A stretch of DNA of 34,893 nucleotides from Microbacteriaceae bacterium (GTDB taxonomy: Bacteria; Actinomycetota; Actinomycetes; Actinomycetales; Microbacteriaceae): contig JAIXXG010000132.1 in NCBI GenBank assembly GCA_027490915.1, forward strand, positions 1-34,893, in the 5' to 3' direction. The notes beneath the pieces were generated by a model, which saw nothing but the letters and a program-made list of their open reading frames with translations, did not search any database and was not told where the DNA came from. Both the position numbers and the translations under genes were made by a program. Shown piece by piece: positions 8,282-16,041 of this stretch (the first letter of the stretch is position 1; each line of letters begins with the position of its first letter).

Positions 8282-8325
8282 TTTCGACCACCCCGACACT
8301 CCGCTTCGACCCGAAAGAAGCGAGC

Positions 8326-10086
8326 ATGCGCCCACCCCAGCGCTCCGCCCGTCCCCGTGCGGTCCTCCGCCCGCGCCGCGCCAGTCTGATCGCCATCGCG
8401 AGCCTGTCGGCCGCGCTGGCCTCGACGATGATGATGATCGCCGCTGGAGCGGCCGTGGCCGCCACCAGCAGCGTGTCGATCAGCGTCGACGCGTCACGCG
8501 CCGGCCAGGTCGGTGTCGTTGTGGTCTCCGGCAGCAAGACCGCCGAGGCAACTCTCTCCGTCGAGCTTCGGCCACCCGGCAACAGCTGGACGTCGGTGAC
8601 GTCGTCGTGCACCGGGACGCAGCCCGGCTCCACCGCGTGGACGTGCTCGCTCTCGCCGAACGGTGAACGGCCTTTCGGCGATCACAAGATCAGAGCGACT
8701 GAGACCGGCATCGAGAGTGCGGGCAGTGCCACGGCGCACTTCACGGTCGTCCCCCCTCAAGCGCTCAGCGCAGCGCCTCCGTCGCCCACGCCGACGCCGA
8801 CGCCGACGCGGACAGCGACACCCACTCCGACACCGACGGTCACGCCGACGCCGACGGTCACGCCGACCCCGACTCCGACCTCGACCCCCGAGCCGTTCCT
8901 CGAACTGCTCGATCTCTCGGTGACGCCACCCGGACCGCCCGCCGAGAGGGTCCCTGCGCCACCGGCGCCGCCCACGACGACCGAGACGGCCACCGAGCTT
9001 CCGACCGAATCACTCGCCGAGAGCGCACCCGTCGTTCGGGCGCTCGCTCCGCTGACGATCTCCGAGCGCAATGATCCGGCGTCGCCGAGCATCCTCAGCG
9101 CTGGACTCCCTGACCTCTGGGAGCACCCGATCCGGCTGCTGTGGGCAATCGCGTTCGGTGCGCTCTTCCTGTTGCTCGTCGGCATCCCCGCCGAGGTCCT
9201 CAACTCCACTCTCGAGGCGAATGCCCATCGCTGGCGCTGGCTCTATGCCTGGGCGCTGCCCGCCGTGAATCGCCTCTCGCACTGGGCCAGCACGCTTCCG
9301 AGGTGGGGGTCATCGCCACCGGTGGTAATCGTGCTCACGAGCATCGCATTCGGTTTCGCCGACCCGAACTTCGGCTTCGACATGACGTCGCTGCGCCTTG
9401 TCGCGTCGCTCGCCGTGGGCCTGCTTCTCGTGGTGTACCTGCCCAGCATGATCACGGGCGCCGTACTCGGTCGCCGGTGGCACGTGCCCAGTGCGATCAT
9501 CACCCAGCCCGGAGCGATCATCATCGCGGTTCTCGGGGTCATCGCGTCCCGCATGCTCGAGTTCAGCCCTGGTCTCCTGATCGGCCTGGTGCTCGGCATC
9601 GAGCTCGCCGCGAGCGCTCGCGCCGACGATCACCGCAGGGCCATCGTCACTCGCATGCTCGTCACGCTGGGTGTCTCGATCGCAGCGTGGACGGCGTTCT
9701 CGATCATCGATTCCGCGATTCCCCGCGGCGCCGAGACGTTCCTCTCGGTCTTCGTGACCGAGACCCTCGTCGCCGCGGTTCACGAAGGCATTACCGGCCT
9801 GCTGGTCGCACTTCTGCCTCTTGTCTTCCTCGACGGCAAGACCCTGTTCGACCAGTCGAAACTGGTCTGGGTCGCGCTTGCCGGCCCGACCGCGGTGGCG
9901 TTCGGCTTGCTCGTGCTGCCGACGACCGACGGAGTCACCAACGAGGCCCCGCTCGGGCTCTGGTTGAGCGTGTTCATCGGATTCAGCATCCTGGTGGCCG
10001 CGATCTGGGCCGCGTTCCGAGCACTCGATCGACGCGATGCTCGACGAGAGGGCGCGATGGCCGACCACGAACATTACGTCGCGTAA
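8326..10086 (+). CDS. exported Pro/Thr-rich multi-pass membrane protein, 586 aa
   Basis: Unknown function. The layout is clear: a signal peptide (residues 1-46, basic start, hydrophobic core, AVAA cleavage region), an extracellular Ig-like beta domain with two Cys (about 47-145), a low-complexity linker of alternating Pro and Thr (about 150-190), a second Pro/Thr-rich stretch to about 260, then eight or nine membrane segments to residue 570 and a short charged tail. The segment RMLEFSPGLLIGLVLG recalls actinobacterial membrane proteins annotated for an FGLLP motif, a weak link. The start is chosen at ATG 8326, 7 nt after GAAAGAAG, because only this start leaves a proper signal peptide. The linker is a plausible target for O-mannosylation. 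Third-position GC looks a little lower than in neighbouring genes. Confidence 0.8.
   Translation: MRPPQRSARPRAVLRPRRASLIAIASLSAALASTMMMIAAGAAVAATSSVSISVDASRAGQVGVVVVSGSKTAEATLSVELRPPGNSWTSVTSSCTGTQPGSTAWTCSLSPNGERPFGDHKIRATETGIESAGSATAHFTVVPPQALSAAPPSPTPTPTPTRTATPTPTPTVTPTPTVTPTPTPTSTPEPFLELLDLSVTPPGPPAERVPAPPAPPTTTETATELPTESLAESAPVVRALAPLTISERNDPASPSILSAGLPDLWEHPIRLLWAIAFGALFLLLVGIPAEVLNSTLEANAHRWRWLYAWALPAVNRLSHWASTLPRWGSSPPVVIVLTSIAFGFADPNFGFDMTSLRLVASLAVGLLLVVYLPSMITGAVLGRRWHVPSAIITQPGAIIIAVLGVIASRMLEFSPGLLIGLVLGIELAASARADDHRRAIVTRMLVTLGVSIAAWTAFSIIDSAIPRGAETFLSVFVTETLVAAVHEGITGLLVALLPLVFLDGKTLFDQSKLVWVALAGPTAVAFGLLVLPTTDGVTNEAPLGLWLSVFIGFSILVAAIWAAFRALDRRDARREGAMADHEHYVA
8783..8890 (+). 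repeat. Pro/Thr-coding tandem repeat
   Basis: Degenerate repeats of CCGACG / CCGACC and a longer unit ACGGTCACGCCGACGCCG seen twice. In frame, it encodes alternating PT and PTV units in the linker of the exported membrane protein. Confidence 0.8.
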
Positions 10087-10118
10087 CGCCCGCCGGCCCG
10101 CCCCGCTCGCGCGCCGAT

Positions 10119-10124
10119 TAGCCT
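10119..10124 (+). promoter_or_regulatory. -10 box of metY
   Basis: TAGCCT, 7 nt before ATG 10132. The GGGAGG between them is too close to the ATG (1 nt) to act as a ribosome-binding site. Confidence 0.5.
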
Positions 10125-10131
10125 GGGAGGC

Positions 10132-11433
10132 ATGGCCGACCGCGACTATGGCTTCCGCACGCGCGCCGTGCACGCCGGCAATGTGCCCGACTCCGCTTCG
10201 GGGGCACGTGCGCTGCCGATCTACCAGTCGAGCGCCTTCGTGTTCGATTCGACCGAGGATGCCGCCGCCCGGTTCGCGCTGCAGAAGTACGGCAACATCT
10301 ACAGCCGCCTCGCGAACCCCACGGTCGCGAGCTTCGAGGAGCGCGTGGCGAGCCTCGAGGGTGGACTCGGGGCGGTGGCCACCTCGAGCGGCCTCAGCGC
10401 GCAGTTCGTCACCTTCGCCTCGCTCGCGGGTGCGGGCGACCACATCGTCGCCTCGTCGAACCTCTACGGCGGCTCGGTCACCCAGCTCGACGTGACCCTG
10501 CGCCGGTTCGGGGTCGAGACCACCTTCGTCGCGAGCGACGACCCGGCCGACTACGCCGCGGCGATCATCCCGGGCCGCACGAAGCTCGTCTTCGCCGAGA
10601 CCATCGCCAACCCCAGCGGTGACATCGCCGACATCTCCGGCCTCGCCGACGTGGCGCACGCGGCCGAGCTGCCGCTCGTCATCGACTCGACCATCGCCAC
10701 GCCCTACCTGTGCCGCCCGATCGAATGGGGCGCCGATATCGTCGTGCACTCGGCCACGAAGTTTCTCGGCGGCCACGGCACCACCCTCGGCGGCGTCGTC
10801 GTAGAGTCGGGCCGCTTCGACTGGTCGAACCACAACTTCCCGCTGTTCGAGGAGACCGTCGCGCACTACGGCGGGCTCACCTGGTACGGCAACTTCGGCG
10901 AGTACGCCTTCCTCACCCGCCTGCGCGCCGAGCAGCTGCGCGACATCGGCCCGGCCCTCGCCCCGCACTCGGCCTTCCTGCTCGCGCAGGGCGTCGAGAC
11001 CCTGCCGTACCGCATGCAGGCGCACGTCGACAACGCGCGCCGCGTCGCCGAGTGGCTCGAGGCCGACCCGCGCATCGAGACGGTCAACTGGGCCGGACTG
11101 CCCTCGCACCGCCACCACGAGCGCGCGAAGCAGTACCTGCCGCTCGGCCCGAGCTCGGTGTTCGGCTTCGTCGTGAAGGGCGGCCGCGCTGTCGGGCAGG
11201 GCCTCATCGAGAACGTGAACCTGGCGAGCCACCTCGCCAACATCGGCGACGCCAAGACGCTCATCATCCACCCCGCCTCGACGACGCACGCGCAGCTCAC
11301 CGAGCAGCAGCTCGTCGACGGCGGCGTGCACCCCGGCCTCGTGCGCCTCTCGGTGGGCATCGAAGACGCCGACGACATCATCTTCGACCTCGATCAGGCT
11401 CTGGATGCGGCCCTGAAGGGAGCCTCGGCATGA
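10132..11433 (+). CDS. metY: O-acetylhomoserine aminocarboxypropyltransferase (sulfhydrylase)
   Basis: PLP enzyme that makes homocysteine from O-acetylhomoserine and sulfide for methionine synthesis in the cytoplasm. The 433-residue length fits the MetY class, which is longer than cystathionine gamma-synthases. Typical pieces are visible: GFRTRAVHAG at the start, IYQSSAFVF, YSRLANPT, a glycine-rich SSNLYGGS, LVIDSTIATPYLCRP, and the PLP-lysine motif SATKFLGGHGTTLGG with the lysine near residue 208; IHPASTTHAQL and VRLSVGIED close the C-terminus. Its stop overlaps the ATG of the CoA-binding protein gene by 4 nt (ATGA), so the two are translated together. Cystathionine gamma-lyase is less likely given length and motifs. 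Confidence 0.94.
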   Translation: MADRDYGFRTRAVHAGNVPDSASGARALPIYQSSAFVFDSTEDAAARFALQKYGNIYSRLANPTVASFEERVASLEGGLGAVATSSGLSAQFVTFASLAGAGDHIVASSNLYGGSVTQLDVTLRRFGVETTFVASDDPADYAAAIIPGRTKLVFAETIANPSGDIADISGLADVAHAAELPLVIDSTIATPYLCRPIEWGADIVVHSATKFLGGHGTTLGGVVVESGRFDWSNHNFPLFEETVAHYGGLTWYGNFGEYAFLTRLRAEQLRDIGPALAPHSAFLLAQGVETLPYRMQAHVDNARRVAEWLEADPRIETVNWAGLPSHRHHERAKQYLPLGPSSVFGFVVKGGRAVGQGLIENVNLASHLANIGDAKTLIIHPASTTHAQLTEQQLVDGGVHPGLVRLSVGIEDADDIIFDLDQALDAALKGASA

Positions 11434-12029
11434 GCGACACCACCACGGCAGCGTCCGAAACGGCCGCCGACACGGCGACCGTCACCCTCGCGAACGGCCT
11501 GACCTGCGCCATCCCGGCGAGCTCGCCGCTCGCGAAGCTGCTGAAGTCGCAGCGCACGTGGGTGGGGCCCTCCGCGAAGGAGCGGCTGGGCATCCTGCGC
11601 CGCGCCCGCTCGGTGGCGATCGTCGGCGCCTCGCCGAACCCGGCGCGCTCGTCGTACTTCGTCGGCACCTACCTGCAGCAGTCGAGCGATTTCCGGGTGT
11701 ACTTCGTCAACCCGAACGCGACCGAGATCCTGGGTCAGCCGGCGTACCCCGACCTCGCCTCGCTGCCCGAGGTGCCCGACATCGTCGACGTGTTCCGCAA
11801 GGCCAGCGACATCCCGTCGGTCATGGACGATGCGATCGCCGTCGGCGCCCCGACCGTCTGGGTGCAGCTCGGCATCTGGAACGAGGAGGCCGCCCGCTAC
11901 GGCGAGTCGAAGGGCCTCACGGTCGTCATGGACCGCTGCATCAAGGTCGAGCACGCGCGCTTCCACGGCGGTCTGCACCTCATGGGGTTCGACACCGGCG
12001 TCATCTCGGCGAAGAAGCAGGTGCGCTGA
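11430..12029 (+). CDS. CoA-binding domain protein (YccU-like)
   Basis: A 199-residue soluble protein. After about 55 variable residues it contains a Rossmann-type CoA_binding_2 domain: VAIVGASPNPARSSYFVGTYL (glycine-rich nucleotide loop), VYFVNPNATEILGQPAYPDLASLP, DIVDVFRK, and VWVQLGIWNEEAA, the last like the succinyl-CoA synthetase alpha family but without its catalytic half. VMDRCIKVEHAR near the end carries a Cys conserved in many members. These proteins bind CoA, and their role is unknown. The 4-nt overlap with metY and frequent pairing of these two families in actinobacteria suggest a link to sulfur-amino-acid metabolism (inference). Confidence 0.9.
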   Translation: MSDTTTAASETAADTATVTLANGLTCAIPASSPLAKLLKSQRTWVGPSAKERLGILRRARSVAIVGASPNPARSSYFVGTYLQQSSDFRVYFVNPNATEILGQPAYPDLASLPEVPDIVDVFRKASDIPSVMDDAIAVGAPTVWVQLGIWNEEAARYGESKGLTVVMDRCIKVEHARFHGGLHLMGFDTGVISAKKQVR

Positions 12030-12057
12030 CCTCTGCCGCGGCGGTGGGATGCGGGGC

Positions 12058-12063
12058 TACAGT
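12058..12063 (+). promoter_or_regulatory. -10 box of DUF2231 gene
   Basis: TACAGT, 6 nt before ATG 12070. Confidence 0.5.
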
Positions 12064-12069
12064 CACCCC

Positions 12070-12591
12070 ATGACCATTGCTCTGGCTGCGCTCGCGCGCG
12101 ACATCGGCGGCCCCTTCGACCTGATCGGCGGCCTGCCGGTGCACCCGCTGATCGTGCACCTCGCGGTCGTCGTGCTGCCGGTCGCCGCGCTCGCCCTCAT
12201 CGTGGTCGCGCTGCTGCCCCGGGTGCCGGCGCTCGTGCGCTGGGGTGTCGTCGCGGTGCTCGCGGTCGGCGCCCTCGCGGCGTGGGTCGCCGCCGAATCG
12301 GGCGAGGCCCTCACCGAGCGGGTCGGCGAGCCGCGCGTGCATGTCGCCGCGGGCGAGATCGTGCCGATCGTCGCCGGGGCGCTGCTGCTCATCGGCATCG
12401 CGTGGGCGGTCGTCGACCTGCTCGACGCGCGCCGTCGGGCGGCCGGTGCCCCGCGCCCGCCGTTGCTCTTCGCCGCGAAGGTCGCGGTGACGGTGGTCGC
12501 GATCGCGTGGTCCGCGTACACCCTGTACGCCGTGTTCGTGGCGGGCCACTCGGGCGCGGTCGCGACGTGGCTGCCCAGGGTGGGCGGCTAG
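12070..12591 (+). CDS. DUF2231 family membrane protein, 173 aa
   Basis: Four-helix membrane protein. The hallmark GLPVHPLIVHLAVVVLP, with paired His residues at the start of the first membrane segment (about residues 24-41), identifies DUF2231. The second segment is about 58-75, followed by SGEALTERVGEPRVHVAAGE, again with a His, then two more segments ending about residue 160. The conserved histidines suggest haem or metal binding in the membrane, as proposed for relatives, but this is not shown by the sequence. Its stop codon TAG doubles as the first half of the -10 box of the next gene. Confidence 0.88.
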   Translation: MTIALAALARDIGGPFDLIGGLPVHPLIVHLAVVVLPVAALALIVVALLPRVPALVRWGVVAVLAVGALAAWVAAESGEALTERVGEPRVHVAAGEIVPIVAGALLLIGIAWAVVDLLDARRRAAGAPRPPLLFAAKVAVTVVAIAWSAYTLYAVFVAGHSGAVATWLPRVGG

Positions 12592-12594
12592 GGT
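12589..12594 (+). promoter_or_regulatory. -10 box of MBL-fold gene, overlapping a stop codon
   Basis: TAGGGT, 6 nt before ATG 12601; its TAG is the stop codon of the DUF2231 gene. Confidence 0.5.
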
Positions 12595-12600
12595 CGCGGC

Positions 12601-13440
12601 ATGACCACGAGCTCCGCATCCATCGCCGTCACCGTCGTCGGCGGGCCGACCGCCCTGCTCGAGTGGGCGGGGCTGCGTCTGCTGCTCGACCCGACGTTCG
12701 ATGAGCCGCGGCGGTACGGCGACGAGCCCGACGCGCTCGAGAAGACGGCGCCGCCCGCGGTGGCCGCCGCCGACCTCGGGCGCATCGACGCCGCCCTGGT
12801 GTCGCACCACCACCACGAGGACAACCTCGACCTGGCCGGCCGCGATCTCGCGATCTCCCTGCCGCTCGTGGTCACGACGGCCGCCGGCGCGCGCGACCTC
12901 GCGGCGCGCGGCGGCACGGCCCGCGTGATCGGGCTCGACGACGACGAGGAGATCGCGCTCGACGACCCGACCGTCGTGGGGGCGGCCGTCGCCGACCGCG
13001 CACCCGAAGGCGCGCGACTCATCGCGCTGCCCGCGCAGCACGGCCCCGACGAGTGGGCCGAGCGGCTCGGGCCCGTGTGCGGCTTTCTGCTGCGCGCCCC
13101 CGGGCAGCCGACCGTCTACGTCTCGGGCGACAACTCGGAGGTCGCGGTCGTCGAGGCGGTCGCCGCCCGCTATGGGCACGTGGATGCTGCGCTCCTGTTC
13201 GCCGGAGCCGCCCGCGTCGATGACATCGACGCGCCCCTCACCCTCACGGCCGAGCGCGCGCGGGCCGCGGCGTTCGCGCTCGGTGCACGGCGGGTCGTGG
13301 GGCTGCACGTGGACCAGTGGACGCACTTCAGCGAGGGCCGCGACGCCCTCGAGCGCGAGTTCGCCGGGCTCAACTCGTCCGCGGGCGGGCCGCTGCTCGC
13401 CGCCACACCCCTGGGCGTGCGCACCGAGGTCGCGCTCTAG
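12601..13440 (+). CDS. MBL-fold metallo-hydrolase (UlaG-like)
   Basis: A 279-residue metallo-beta-lactamase-fold protein without signal peptide. The first metal-binding motif is H-H-H-H-E-D-N (residues 69-75), where most family members have HxHxDH, so the last His is Asn, a known variant in one UlaG-like subgroup. Further family features are LIALPAQHGPDEW, the second-His region; VYVSGDNSE, which holds the bridging Asp; and VGLHVDQWTHF near the end, with the C-terminal His. The substrate is unknown; related enzymes hydrolyse phosphodiesters, lactones or nucleotides. It starts leaderless after the DUF2231 gene and ends next to a structured 303-bp convergent intergenic region. Confidence 0.88.
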   Translation: MTTSSASIAVTVVGGPTALLEWAGLRLLLDPTFDEPRRYGDEPDALEKTAPPAVAAADLGRIDAALVSHHHHEDNLDLAGRDLAISLPLVVTTAAGARDLAARGGTARVIGLDDDEEIALDDPTVVGAAVADRAPEGARLIALPAQHGPDEWAERLGPVCGFLLRAPGQPTVYVSGDNSEVAVVEAVAARYGHVDAALLFAGAARVDDIDAPLTLTAERARAAAFALGARRVVGLHVDQWTHFSEGRDALEREFAGLNSSAGGPLLAATPLGVRTEVAL

Positions 13441-13743
13441 CGCGAGCCCGCATCCCGCCACCGTCGGCTCGCGTTCTCGGCGAGGCGACGCGCGGGACGG
13501 CGAAGAGAGCGCCGCCCATGCCGGGTGATGCCTGCATCACTGAGCGCGTCGCGAGACGCTGCGCACTCATTCGGCTGGCTGTCCTTCCAGAACTGCGGAT
13601 CGACCTGAACCGTGTTCATTTGCATCCGCAGTTCTGGAAGGGGCTATCTCCCTGACCCGTCACGGGTGCTCGATGGGCGACGAACGAGCCAACCGGCGGA
13701 GGCGAACCCCCGGGCTCCGGGAGAAACGCGCCGACGATCGCGC
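13441..13743. other. 303-bp convergent intergenic region with several hairpins
   Basis: No gene is seen here. It holds GTGATGC-CT-GCATCAC (13525-13540), GCGTC-GCGA-GACGC (13546-13559, a GNRA-type tetraloop), the 59-bp inverted repeat at 13583-13641, and shorter stems after it (CCCGT-C-ACGGG near 13655 and CCCGG-GCT-CCGGG near 13710). It separates the stop of the MBL-fold gene from the stop of the aldo/keto reductase gene. Confidence 0.7.
13583..13641. repeat. 59-bp inverted-repeat element, copy 1
   Basis: Perfect 18-bp arms: CCTTCCAGAACTGCGGAT (13583-13600) and its reverse complement (13624-13641). The 23-nt centre contains a second perfect hairpin, TGAAC-CGT-GTTCA (13606-13618). It resembles the element at 33791-33847 in length, ends and centre, and both lie between convergent genes. 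Confidence 0.85.
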
Positions 13744-14586
13744 CTAGAAGTCGGTGTTGAGCGGGTGCGCACCCACGCGCTGGTCGCGGTCGCAGGCCGC
13801 GATCGTCGCCATCTCGTCGGCCGAGAGCTCGAAGTCGAAGACGTCGGCGTTCTCGATGAGCCGCTCGCGACGAGTCGTCTTCGGGAAGACGATCAGGCCC
13901 TCCTGCAGGTGCCAGCGGATCGCGATCTGCTGCACGCTCTTGCCGTGCCGCTCGGCGATCGCGGCGAAGCCGGGCAGCTCGGCGAGGTCGTAGTTGCCGC
14001 TGCCGAGCGGGCTCCACGACTCGGTCAGGATGCCCCGCTCGGCCTGGAACGCGCGCAGGTCGCGCTGCTGGAAGGCGGGGTGCAGCTCGATCTGATTGAC
14101 CACCGGCACGACATCGGTCGCCGCGGCGAGGTCGTCGAGGTGGGTCTGCAGGAAGTTCGAGACGCCGATCGACCGGGCGAGACCCGCCTCGCGCAGCTCG
14201 ATGAGGGCCTCCCAGGTCTCGACGTGCTTGCCGTACTTCGGCGCCGGCCAGTGGATGAGGTACAGGTCGACCTGCTCGAGGCCGAGACGCTCGAGGCTCG
14301 CCTCCAGCGCACCGCGGGCGGTGTCGCGGCCCTGGTCGCTGTTCCACAGCTTGGTCGTGATGAAGAGTTCGTCGCGCGGCACCCCGCTCGCCGCGATCGC
14401 CTTGCCGACGCCCGTCTCGTTCTTGTAGACGCGCGCGGTGTCGATGTGGCGGTAGCCGACCTCGATCGCCTCGCCGACGACGCGCTCGGCCTCGTCATCG
14501 TCGACCTGCCAGACCCCCAGCCCGAACTGCGGGATGCGATGGCCGTCGTGGAGGGTCAGGAAGGGAGTCGGGATCGCGTCAGTCAT
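13744..14586 (-). CDS. aldo/keto reductase
   Basis: NADPH-dependent oxidoreductase with TIM-barrel fold, 280 residues, the usual length for the 2,5-diketo-D-gluconate reductase / YvgN branch. The catalytic tetrad is intact: D49 (HIDTARVY), Y54, K79 (FITTKLWN) and H112 (YLIHWP). The AKR signatures GVSNF, NQIELHP and the NADPH-binding PKTTRRERL near the C-terminus are present. The physiological substrate cannot be read from sequence; carbonyl detoxification is common for this branch. GGGGGAG lies about 10 nt before the ATG, and the gene follows the 48-residue membrane protein by only 18 nt, so the two are probably co-transcribed. Confidence 0.95.
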   Translation of the reverse strand: MTDAIPTPFLTLHDGHRIPQFGLGVWQVDDDEAERVVGEAIEVGYRHIDTARVYKNETGVGKAIAASGVPRDELFITTKLWNSDQGRDTARGALEASLERLGLEQVDLYLIHWPAPKYGKHVETWEALIELREAGLARSIGVSNFLQTHLDDLAAATDVVPVVNQIELHPAFQQRDLRAFQAERGILTESWSPLGSGNYDLAELPGFAAIAERHGKSVQQIAIRWHLQEGLIVFPKTTRRERLIENADVFDFELSADEMATIAACDRDQRVGAHPLNTDF

Positions 14587-14604
14587 GACCCCATTCTCCC
14601 CCGA

Positions 14605-14751
14605 CTACTGTCGAGGGTTCGACCCGCGCAGCGGCCGCCCCGCGCCGGCGACCCACGCCGCGGCGCCGATGACCGCCGCGGCGACGATCAGGCCCCACCA
14701 GTGGGTGGGCGCCTGGGTGGTCGCGAGAGCGATGGCCGTCGAGAGGTGCAC
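14605..14751 (-). CDS. small single-pass membrane protein, 48 aa
   Basis: A short GTG-started ORF encoding MHLSTAIALA, then TTQAPTHWWG, a membrane segment of about 18 residues (LIVAAAVIGAAAWVAGAG) and a basic tail RPLRGSNPRQ. Support comes from a TACCGT -10 box exactly 6 nt before the GTG, the layout seen at fourteen other genes here, plus the coherent N-out, basic-in topology and the tight 18-nt spacing to the aldo/keto reductase gene. No family is recognised. It is too short to be sure that it is translated. Confidence 0.5.
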   Translation of the reverse strand: MHLSTAIALATTQAPTHWWGLIVAAAVIGAAAWVAGAGRPLRGSNPRQ

Positions 14752-14757
14752 CCTCCG

Positions 14758-14763
14758 ACGGTA
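14758..14763 (-). promoter_or_regulatory. -10 box of 48-aa membrane protein gene
   Basis: TACCGT on the minus strand, 6 nt before the GTG at 14751. Confidence 0.4.
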
Positions 14764-14775
14764 CGGCGCTGCCGA

Positions 14776-14849
14776 CGATCGCGCGCGATCGACCTGGCCG
14801 GCCTGTTCGCTGAGCGAAGACCGACCTTCTCGCTGTTCGCATCGCGAAC
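14776..14849 (-). terminator. cluster of three hairpins after prpC
   Basis: In the order met by transcription from prpC: GTTCGC-ATC-GCGAAC (14835-14849), TTCGCT-G-AGCGAA (14806-14818), and the perfect 16-bp palindrome CGATCGCGCGCGATCG (14776-14791). No T tract; likely the end of the propionate operon transcript. Confidence 0.4.
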
Positions 14850-14864
14850 GCTCGGCGGCCGCCC

Positions 14865-15995
14865 CTAGAGGGGCTGCGGCACCGCGCGCTCGTCGGGCCC
14901 GGTGTACAGGCTCAGCGGGCGGATGAGCGCGTTGGCCGCGAGCTGCTCGCGAACGTGCGCCGTCCAGCCCGTCACGCGGGCAGCGATGAACAGCGGCGTG
15001 AAGATCTCGGTCTCGAAGCCCATGAGGTCGTAGGCCGGGCCCGACGGGTAGTCGAGGTTCGGCTTGATGCCCTTCGCCTCGTCCATCGCCCGCTCGAGCG
15101 CGTCGTAGAGGTCGAGCACCTCCGGTCGCTCGTAGTGCGCGACGAGCGTCTCGAGCGCGGCCTTCATCGTCGGAACGCGCGAGTCGCCGTTCTTGTAGAC
15201 CCGGTGCCCGAAGCCCATGATCTTGCGCTTCGCGGCGAGGGCGTCGGCGAGCCACCCGGCCGCCGCATCCGCTGTGCCGACCTCGCGGAAGACGTGCATG
15301 ACCGCCTCGTTCGCGCCGCCGTGCAGGGGGCCCTTGAGCGCGCCGATCGCACCCGTCACCGCCGAGTAGACGTCGCTGAGCGTCGAGGCGATGACGCGCG
15401 CCGTGAACGTCGAGGCGTTGAACGAGTGCTCGGCGTACAGGATCATCGACACGTCGAAGGCGTTCACGACGACCAGCTCAGGCACCTCGCCGAAGGTCAT
15501 GTGCAGGAAGTTCGCCGAGTAGCCGAGGTCGTCGCGCGGCTCGACGAGCTCCTGGTCGCGCATCCGCCGCTGGGCGTACGCGACGATCGCGGGCAGCTGC
15601 GCCCACAGGCGGATGCTGCGCTCGAGGGTGAGGTCAGCGTCGGTCCACGAGCCGTTGTCGGTCAGGGTGGCGTCGAGAGCGCCGAGCACGCTGACGGCGG
15701 TGCGCACGACGTCCATGGGATGCGCGGCGCGCGGCAGCGCATCCATCGCGTCTTTCACCGTCGGGTCGAGGTGCCGCAGCGAGCGCTCGAGCGACTCGAA
15801 GGCCGCCAGCTGGGCCGCGTCGGGAAGCTCGCCGTGCCACAGCAGGTAGGCGACCTCCTCGGCCGTGCAGCGCTCGGCGAGCTGCTGCACGGGGTACCCG
15901 CGGTAGAGCAGCGAGTTCGTCTCGGGGTTGACCTTGCTGATGGCCGTCGTGTCGACGACGACGCCGGCCAGGCCCTTCTTGATGTCGTCGAGCAT
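14865..15995 (-). CDS. prpC: 2-methylcitrate synthase / citrate synthase
   Basis: Condenses propionyl-CoA with oxaloacetate to 2-methylcitrate, the first step of the methylcitrate cycle; the family often also accepts acetyl-CoA. The 376-residue protein has the PrpC-type N-terminus (IKKGLAGVVVDTTAISKV, YRGYPVQQLAE), the catalytic His in GPLHGGANEAV, the second His in MGFGHRVYKNGDSR, and the C-terminal catalytic Asp in the DLMGFETEIFTPLF region. It is last in gntR-prpD-prpB-prpC. AAGGAGA lies 5 nt before the ATG, a strong ribosome-binding site, so its translation is independent of prpB. The context decides methylcitrate over the TCA cycle. Confidence 0.95.
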   Translation of the reverse strand: MLDDIKKGLAGVVVDTTAISKVNPETNSLLYRGYPVQQLAERCTAEEVAYLLWHGELPDAAQLAAFESLERSLRHLDPTVKDAMDALPRAAHPMDVVRTAVSVLGALDATLTDNGSWTDADLTLERSIRLWAQLPAIVAYAQRRMRDQELVEPRDDLGYSANFLHMTFGEVPELVVVNAFDVSMILYAEHSFNASTFTARVIASTLSDVYSAVTGAIGALKGPLHGGANEAVMHVFREVGTADAAAGWLADALAAKRKIMGFGHRVYKNGDSRVPTMKAALETLVAHYERPEVLDLYDALERAMDEAKGIKPNLDYPSGPAYDLMGFETEIFTPLFIAARVTGWTAHVREQLAANALIRPLSLYTGPDERAVPQPL

Positions 15996-16041
15996 GTCGG
16001 TCTCCTTGTGGGTCAGTGGCCGGTGTCGGGCACGGCCGCGT

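Noticed and set aside
8200-8325. Further in-frame starts upstream of the exported membrane protein
   Set aside because: They would place charged residues before the signal peptide and cover the promoter; ATG 8326 has a Shine-Dalgarno.
8783-8890. Short regular repeats suggesting a CRISPR-like array
   Set aside because: The repeats are in frame and encode a Pro/Thr linker, with no unique spacers.
13437-13625. Short minus-strand frame through the inverted repeat
   Set aside because: Its product simply reflects the repeat arms; no start signal and no membrane or domain features.
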